From positions 35,636-99,635 of the forward strand of contig JTDE01001078.1 in NCBI GenBank assembly GCA_014338405.1: 64,000 bases of DNA. The letters are read 5' to 3'. The position numbers were made by a program, and so were the translations under genes. The stretch comes from Paragonimus skrjabini miyazakii (Eukaryota; Platyhelminthes; Trematoda; Plagiorchiida; Troglotrematidae). The notes under the pieces are model-generated. The model worked only from the letters and a program-made list of their open reading frames with translations. It was not told the origin of the DNA and searched no databases. Shown here piece by piece: positions 55,301-61,300 of this stretch (position 1 is its first letter; each line of letters starts with the position of its first letter).

Positions 55301-58300
55301 TGCCAACGCGCTTTGGACGTACTGAATTAGCAGAGCTTGGATGCATATTTCGACATTCAGACAATTGTAGTTACGCAACATGTTCATGGTTTCGCCGCGT
55401 GGGTTCCAGTCGGAAGGCATGAAGGACGACTGCTGACAACCTGAGCTGATACCTATTATGTGTGAGAACAGCCGCGACCAAATGGAGAACAAAAGTGGTT
55501 CGAAGGGTCCGAGGCGAACGATCAGACGATGGCATTCCTGGTAAATGTTAAAAATGAAGATGGATAGTGGAATGGACAACTGGAAAGCGAAACGGGACGA
55601 AAGCTACGAGCGAAGTGGATGGAATAACCGAGGAATGTCATATCACACCGGTCAATAAAAATTGAGAAAATGTGTAATCAGGAAAGGGTAGATTTGACAA
55701 AACTACCCAAACATGAGGCTCAGATCCAACCATAATTATGCAGAGCAAAAGAAACGGAATAGAAGTGATTTAGGTGAATAAGAAAAAGGAGACAAAAACC
55801 AATTTCAGTGGTTAGTTAACAAAGCCTAAAATACCAGGAGAAGCCACAAGGACGATAATGTAACATTTCCCCAAAATGAATTTGGGTACAGCAACAAAAA
55901 CGGACGATTACATGACTTGCAGATAAACACTGCTTGTTCTGTCATACTGTGAAAGTGACGTCTTACTTCATGTGTGCCGGGAGACTCGTTTGCTACTTTA
56001 ATTCTACCATGGAACGAAGTACGAGTGATACATGAACGACAAACATGTGTCTTGTTCGTACCCACAATTTGATCAATGACCCATGTTTTCGCTTCACAAT
56101 GTCCTGTTCTGTGGTTCACACCTGCGCATCGGTGTGTTCGGCCACGAACTGAGCACATAACCATTGAAAGAGCATCACACGATCGACACTGAAGCGACTG
56201 GAATGAGAGAGAGTTGCGCGAGAGTTGCAACCTAAAAAATCCAAAGCAACTTTCCACCTTGTACAACACATAGTATCTGTTATACAGATATGTGCTGAGT
56301 CATATACACGGTGTGAATGCCATTAGGCTGCCAAAGCCTAGCTAGTTGTATTATTGGAGCAACGAAGGCTTGAACTCACAGTCACAAAATTGACGGTCAG
56401 AGCTAATCCGAGTGTTTCAACTGTTCTGGGTAGTTACACAAGCAACAAATTAGTTGAAAAATGAAATGGGTAGGCGAGTTAAGTAGTAAAGAATAAGTAG
56501 TGCAATCGAAAAGACCTACAGTGCTGCACAACTACGAATCTCGTTCAGATCCGACCCGGTTGTCCACGTACAGCTCAAAGATACGTTGCCTAAATGTGTG
56601 ACCTCATTCTGTGTTTATTCTTTCACATGCTCCTGTGGAGCAGGTTACGTCGGTCGCACAACCAGGCGCCTTTCTCAGAGGATACGTGAACACCACCCCG
56701 CGTGGCTGACTAAAGGCGAGGTGAAGTCTATTTCGAGTGCAATTCTGGCTCACCTTGTGGACTCAGGGCACCAGGTCACACCGGAGGTGGCTTTCCAGCC
56801 CATTTACCGCTTGCCCAGTCGTCAATCCAGAGGAGTCAAATTTCGTATTCTGGCCACCGCGGAAGCGATCGGAATTCGGTTGCGCAACCCACAGTTGTGC
56901 GCTCAGAAGAAATTTGTACAGGCCCTACGGTTACCATGGCCTCCCGTGACTGACTCGACACCCCCGGTGGTCAATTTTGTCACCTAATTGCCCTCCAATT
57001 CACAATCTCGTGATGTAACTGTGTGACTAATTGCTTTTGATTTTGATCGCTTGACAACCATGATGATATAAAATGTTATGTAATTGGCCCGATGATGAAT
57101 AACCGAAAACAGACTGTTCGCCAAAACACCCTTTTACTTCTAATGAACTCATGGGGCTATTCGAATCGATAAAATGACTTGTCAAAAAAAGTGTGGTTTA
57201 CCAACGCGTCTTGCGTTAAAACTGACAAAACAAGTGTTACCATTGTGGCCAAGAAACAAGTTTAAACTGAACAACCTCGGTTTGACAACGGATAGATTCA
57301 AATGTTTCCATGTAGGTAGCTCTAAATCAAACAGCACGCACGTAGTTCAACGTATCACATAACGGCAAGCACAACGGTGATGTGGACCTTCCGCACACAT
57401 GAAACATACGTCTCATTAGGAAGTTCACACTGGTGCTGATCACTTACATGTTTGCAGACAGTCACCCCACGAGTAATGTTTTGTACACAAAATGTGCTGT
57501 CGATATGTACGATGAAGATAACTACGACGAGACAAATGGTGCGGAATCGAACCGCAACTCTTCATGTGATACACGTTTGATGTAAGCAAGTTAGTCAGGA
57601 ACTACCGGAGCGTGTAGATCCTAGGATGACCAGTGTGTTTCGTAACAGAGTCTAAAACAAAGTTAAACGGTCCTATGCCTTGGATAATGTTCCAAAACAG
57701 AAAAGGCCCGACAGTGAAGGTAAAAGAAAACCCGTAGAATGGGCTGGTGCATACTTCGACAATTTCGGGAGAGGAAAAGTCGAGGTAGTGAAAACTCAAG
57801 TAATGCTTGCTTCCTTTTTGACGATAACATGAAAGCAAAAATGCTTCAGATTTGACAGGTCTGACGGCATTGGCCTCATATACAGTTTGAACGCTGACAA
57901 GATAGTGTCAGCACTTGGATGGAACCATGTAAGGGTACTGACGGTTGAGAAAACAAAAAATCCCATTGAAAGAGTTGAAAATTAATCACATGTAATCGCA
58001 GCTTTCGCAAACACGCACACGTTACGGCCAGGATCTTTTGAAAAGCAGTATTATTTATTCAAGTTTCGTCCTCAGTAGAGTTCGTCAGTTGGGCATACTT
58101 CCTCTGACACCATGAGTTGAACTCTGGGCCAACTTTTCAGAAATCTACCATGGTGACCGCTAAACCATTAACTTCCTAAGAAGTTCGATCGAATTCTCAT
58201 ATATACACACTCAGCTTCACTCGCCTCTGAGATACAGTGAATTCTCTATTGAGCCACAATGTGAAACCTACGACACAGTGGTCAACACGATTGTCTAATG

Positions 58301-61300
58301 AGTACGCAGACCGGAGTTCAAATCTCTGTGGTAGCAAGAATGATTGTTACTGACGCTCTAGTAAAAGCGAACTTGTAGCCTAGCGCTATTTTTCGAAGGA
58401 TGCTGGATGGAAAGTTTGCTCGAAACTGCGGTTAACTAAGTGAGATATAATTAATAGTAATCAAATCCACAACTAACCATAAGTAAATCCAAAGATTAAA
58501 GTTATGGAGCTCAAGGCGCAAAAAATCGTCTCCCCCAGAAGCAAACACCAAAAAACGATAAGCTATCAAACAGATATCACCCTAAGTATAATCATAACAA
58601 ATGGAACGATTTTCCTGGAAAGCGGAGTGCAAAAAAAGCGATCTTGAAATAGACAACCGAAAAAGCAAGGAATCAATCGATGACAGTCGACACTCACCAA
58701 GAAAGCTGGATCGGAAAGAGGTGCCGAGGGGAGGTGATACTTTCCCTGTGGAGCTGAAATCAAGGGAATTGAGACATTGAAGATGTCAGTAAAAGAATCC
58801 TAAAGAACTCCGTCAAGTGCGGTGCAGCAAAGGTAGGGTAGGAAGTGAACCACTGAAAAGTCAGTAAATCGAGGTGTAGCAGCGCATTGCTGAGTATCGT
58901 ATCACACCATAATTTAGTGACGCATACTTTTAATACAGAAGTGACTAAGTGTAAATGTCCCGATAGCGCATTCTAGTGCACGATCTGAGCAATTGCACAC
59001 AAAAACCAGAGAAGTTCAAATGAAGTAAATATTGAGTGCTATGAATAAATGAGTACAATATTTATAATGAAACTGATTGGGGAAAAAAGGTTTACGAAGT
59101 ACAATAATTCTTACACTCAAAAGTAGGCAGAAACTGGAATTCAAATTGGACAGTAGATCAAATCGGATAGCACCTAAAATGATGCGGAAAACGCGACATA
59201 AATTCCAGCAGTGCGAATGCACAAATGTGGTTTAATGTTCCTGAAGTACAATGTGAAACCAAACCAACAGGAGTGGATAACTTAATAACTTTGTCAAAGT
59301 AATGTGCGAATCAGAATCTCAGAATGAAAAGTTCGGGAACGAGAATGAACACAAACGATCACTTGATATAAATACTGTGCAAACAAACTAATGTTATCAA
59401 TGAAGAATGAACAACTCGACGATCATCTTAATTTCACCTACACAAGGAAAGATGAACCATACCTAACCAACGGTCGCTCTGCTACCGAATCAAACAGGAG
59501 CGTCATGGGTGACCTTACGCTGCTTATACACGTAAGGGTCAAATTGATGCGAGAAACACACAAGCCGGATGAACTAAAACTGTTGTTACTGGATGTGCTA
59601 GATTTGTGATAGGTCTACCGTATCAGTGGCGTAGATTGACGAAAGTCGTTCGGGTCCTTGGAATGTTCAGCAAAAGTTATGTTGCCTACCAGATTTATAC
59701 AGTTCCAATAGGGTTAACAGATGGACGAGTGCCGATTGCATAAGAAGTGCGAGGCAGGACCGGTCCGAGTTGGGTGGACGTAAGGCAGTCAGGCTGGTTG
59801 CCAAATGCGAAGGATTCGAGCTAAGAAGCTGGTGAATCATGCGGACCAGATGGAAGAAGACATTAAATGGAAGCTTGCTGGAAAGGAAGAAAAAAATGAG
59901 AAGTGATTCAATTGATGTGTCGGGAAAAACCCGGTTAATTGTGATTGCCTCAGAAACAGCACATTCAGGCGTACGAAGTGAAAAAGTTCTTTAGTGGAAA
60001 ATAGTCTAGAGCAGCAAAACGTTGAGATGCTATTGATTGTAATGCTAGTGTAATGAGACAAGATTACAGCACCTTACCGAATGAAGAACTACTGATGAGC
60101 TCTATTGAGAACGAAACTCGAGTCTAGTGCATCTTTTCGAAATGAGCCGACTGGAAAATCAATGGTAATGCGACAGCTGCGACCAATTGTGGGTGATGTT
60201 CAACTTGAAATTAACCAAATCCCCGACTACTCATCAGCGATTGAAGAGCGTTTAGCCGTTTAGAGTATACGCGGAAGTTGATACAAATGGAAATTTGATT
60301 GGTCGACGCCAGCCAAACAAAGGCGACAATTAATTGTTACGGCGATTTCGTTTGTAAGCGGCGGTGATTAATAGAATTCGTTTGAATGCATGCTGGATTC
60401 AAACAACTGAAACACTCGCAGCGAGGTAGTAGAAAAGAAATAATTAACAGGAGGATAAAACAGAAACTAGTTTACCGTCTAACGGTGATCGGTAACATAA
60501 GCATTGCTGTGTCTTTATTAAAACGTGAGTGTTTTTCTAATAAACTGATATTCTTTAGTGTCGTTCAGCCTGTCGTTCTGAATTCTTCGAAACAGAACAC
60601 AAATATGTGCACCGTACGGAGACCTGGACGATTGAATAAGTGAGTTGAACGATTAGGTTCACAGAAAACCTTTAATCATCACACACGTACATTTCTGTGT
60701 GTGTGAAAACTTCGTAAAATGTGAAGTAATAATTGATTTGAATAACTGTGAAAAAGGTTCAACGGCAAAATGCAGCCGCATCTGTTGTCATGGTGAAATT
60801 AGTAGACAATGAAGCGAACAGACACCGTAACAGTAGTGAACATGACGACTTGATGCTCGAAGATGAAATGAGTCGTCAACATGTTAACAACTAATTCAAT
60901 ATCAACAGAATAAACGAGCAAATGCTACTGAAACAGATAAGAGATCAAACAGTCACCACTGCTTGAAAAAACAATGACTCGGATAGATTGACGAGGTAAA
61001 GAAAAGAGAAGGATTCATGCCAGTGACACAAAATTGTTTTGCTTAGCACAAGCTACGTTAGGCAGCACATTCATCTAGGTACTTCGTAACCGAGACAAGG
61101 TAGAGAAGATAAAACGGAAAGGATAGACCAAAAAGTACACTCACCTATCTGCTGAGGGCAAAAACTCGTCATCTGGAGAAGAATCCGCTGTGGATGTCGG
61201 GGCATGAGCTAACAGCTGAAGAAGTCTCAAATGGAACCTAGCGCAAACCACATGACAGACTGCCCAGCAGATGAACCGAGCAGAAGGCGACTGGGAATTC

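Larger units (their letters stand above)
56988..58697. other. HTT intron with clustered tRNA-like modules
   Basis: No coding exon found, although the HTT alignment allows one between 55.6 and 58.7 kb. Includes the 3' flank of the Penelope fragment and three tRNA-like modules near 57540, 58150 and 58300. Confidence 0.5.

Noticed and set aside
55826..56269. 147-residue minus-strand open frame with several Cys and His residues (CRSC, CKSC)
   Set aside because: No recognisable zinc-finger spacing over the whole length, no splice sites fitting the HTT phase, and no family match. At this base composition an open frame of this size can arise by chance.
57525..57615. Functional tRNA gene on the minus strand
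   Set aside because: The B box is perfect, but I could not form a convincing acceptor stem or anticodon arm. Listed only as a tRNA-like repeat.
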